A stretch of DNA of 64,000 nt, from the NCBI RefSeq assembly GCF_014287955.1, contig NZ_JACOPD010000001.1, forward strand, positions 248,001-312,000. Reading direction: 5' to 3'. This DNA comes from Lachnospira hominis (ex Liu et al. 2021) (GTDB lineage: Bacteria > Bacillota > Clostridia > Lachnospirales > Lachnospiraceae). The stretch's first letter is position 1. Each line of letters begins with the position of its first letter. This document shows, piece after piece, positions 63,512 to 64,000 of the stretch. Position numbers and translations under genes: made by a program. The notes beneath the pieces were generated by a model, which searched no databases, was not told the DNA's origin, and saw only the letters and a program-made list of their open reading frames with translations.

Positions 63512-64000
63512 TTATGAAAACTTCACATAATTCTTTTTAAATTCACGCCACTTTAATTTTAATAACTTTTCTTTTCCGTTAAATTCCATTTTATATTTTC
63601 GGAAAAATGATTCACAATCGATTTCATCAAAATCTATATCAGTAACAAAAACGATATTCTGCTGCTTGTTTTTATTCTTATCCCTGTAAATGAAAACAAA
63701 TAAATTCTTGTCTTTGTCTATCATATCAAACATATTATATATGACTTTCACGGGCACTTTTTCCTCAAAACGCTCGTAATTCCCATGTGCTATGTATATA
63801 TCGGACTGCATTTCCTGTTGTGTATACAACATATCGTAGAGCGTGGGATTTTCATCATTAAGGCCTTTCTGTAAAAATGTTGACCATGTCATAATCCAGT
63901 TGCCCTCGTAGTGATGGAGCATTTTTAAAAGGCTTATCATCATAGTGCCGTCAAATCCGAAACGCTGATATTCTTTTATATATTTCGGTACGTCTATATA
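63512..64000 (-). CDS. Hypothetical protein (partial, N-terminus outside window)
   Basis: Frame open to the right edge: YIDVPKYIKEYQRFGFDGT precedes the first internal Met pair MM, so the true start lies outside; 162 codons are visible before the stop. The C-terminus is hydrophilic and basic (KLKWREFKKNYVKFS). No family recognised. Confidence 0.6.
   Translation of the reverse strand, partial: YIDVPKYIKEYQRFGFDGTMMISLLKMLHHYEGNWIMTWSTFLQKGLNDENPTLYDMLYTQQEMQSDIYIAHGNYERFEEKVPVKVIYNMFDMIDKDKNLFVFIYRDKNKNKQQNIVFVTDIDFDEIDCESFFRKYKMEFNGKEKLLKLKWREFKKNYVKFS

Overview
The window looks like chromosome from a low-GC, anaerobic gut Firmicute, most likely family Lachnospiraceae (class Clostridia). The evidence is the S10 ribosomal protein operon, strong AAGGAGG ribosome binding sites, a NiaR-controlled de novo NAD operon, ECF-type vitamin transporter S components, phosphoketolase with an iron alcohol dehydrogenase, a bile salt hydrolase, and many LytTR/GHKL signalling genes. 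The family is an inference from gene content and sequence style; genus and species cannot be fixed from here.

Layout. 1-5600: S10 operon on the minus strand (rpsJ, rplC, rplD, rplW, rplB, rpsS, rplV, rpsC, rplP, rpmC, rpsQ), with a promoter and a structured 5' leader. 5600-16800: a lipoprotein/FtsX-permease/ATPase export set, an ABC-F protein with a SulP transporter, an rRNA-type methyltransferase and a duplicated CmpB-like membrane protein. 17000-21700: nadA-nadB-nadC-niaR with a NiaR operator, and a tandem hemerythrin. 21800-25400: thiE, thiM and thiW, the last behind a divergent thi-box-like leader, and cysK. 25400-36300: a LytTR regulator with two lipoproteins and an ABC-2-like membrane protein, a two-gene ThrE exporter, enolase and a heterodimeric ABC exporter. 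36600-40200: a 52-bp tandem repeat that forms the leader of panT, a DmpA-type peptidase, and a chemotaxis receptor. 40200-45000: an unusual sensor operon and an AraC regulator. 45000-55200: phosphoketolase, alcohol dehydrogenase, a FAD protein, a 2-hydroxyacid dehydrogenase (leader related to the panT repeat), xpt, and a MATE pump with bile salt hydrolase. 55250-64000: an accessory-looking region.

Two regions stand out. (1) At 55254-62271 a TIR-DUF4357 protein and a membrane TrkA-N/RyR protein form one transcription unit. Immediately upstream is a second unit of a zinc-ribbon SPFH protein, a coiled-coil membrane protein and a zinc-ribbon membrane protein. A divergent XRE regulator follows, with three matching operator-like repeats. 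I read this as a candidate membrane-sensing and NAD-directed immunity or stress-signalling locus. (2) At 40234-43772 a LytTR response regulator is followed by a GHKL kinase whose phospho-acceptor histidine position is Asn. Two paralogous membrane proteins come next; they keep an RHDF histidine motif but end before any ATPase domain. This suggests a histidine kinase split over several subunits.

Regulation readable from sequence includes sigma-A promoters with 16-18 bp spacers, a NiaR box on the nad promoter, Rex-like sites over both promoters between xfp and adh, a perfect 10-bp inverted repeat over the ABC exporter promoter, and strong intrinsic terminators between most convergent genes. No tRNA, rRNA, insertion sequence or CRISPR array was seen.
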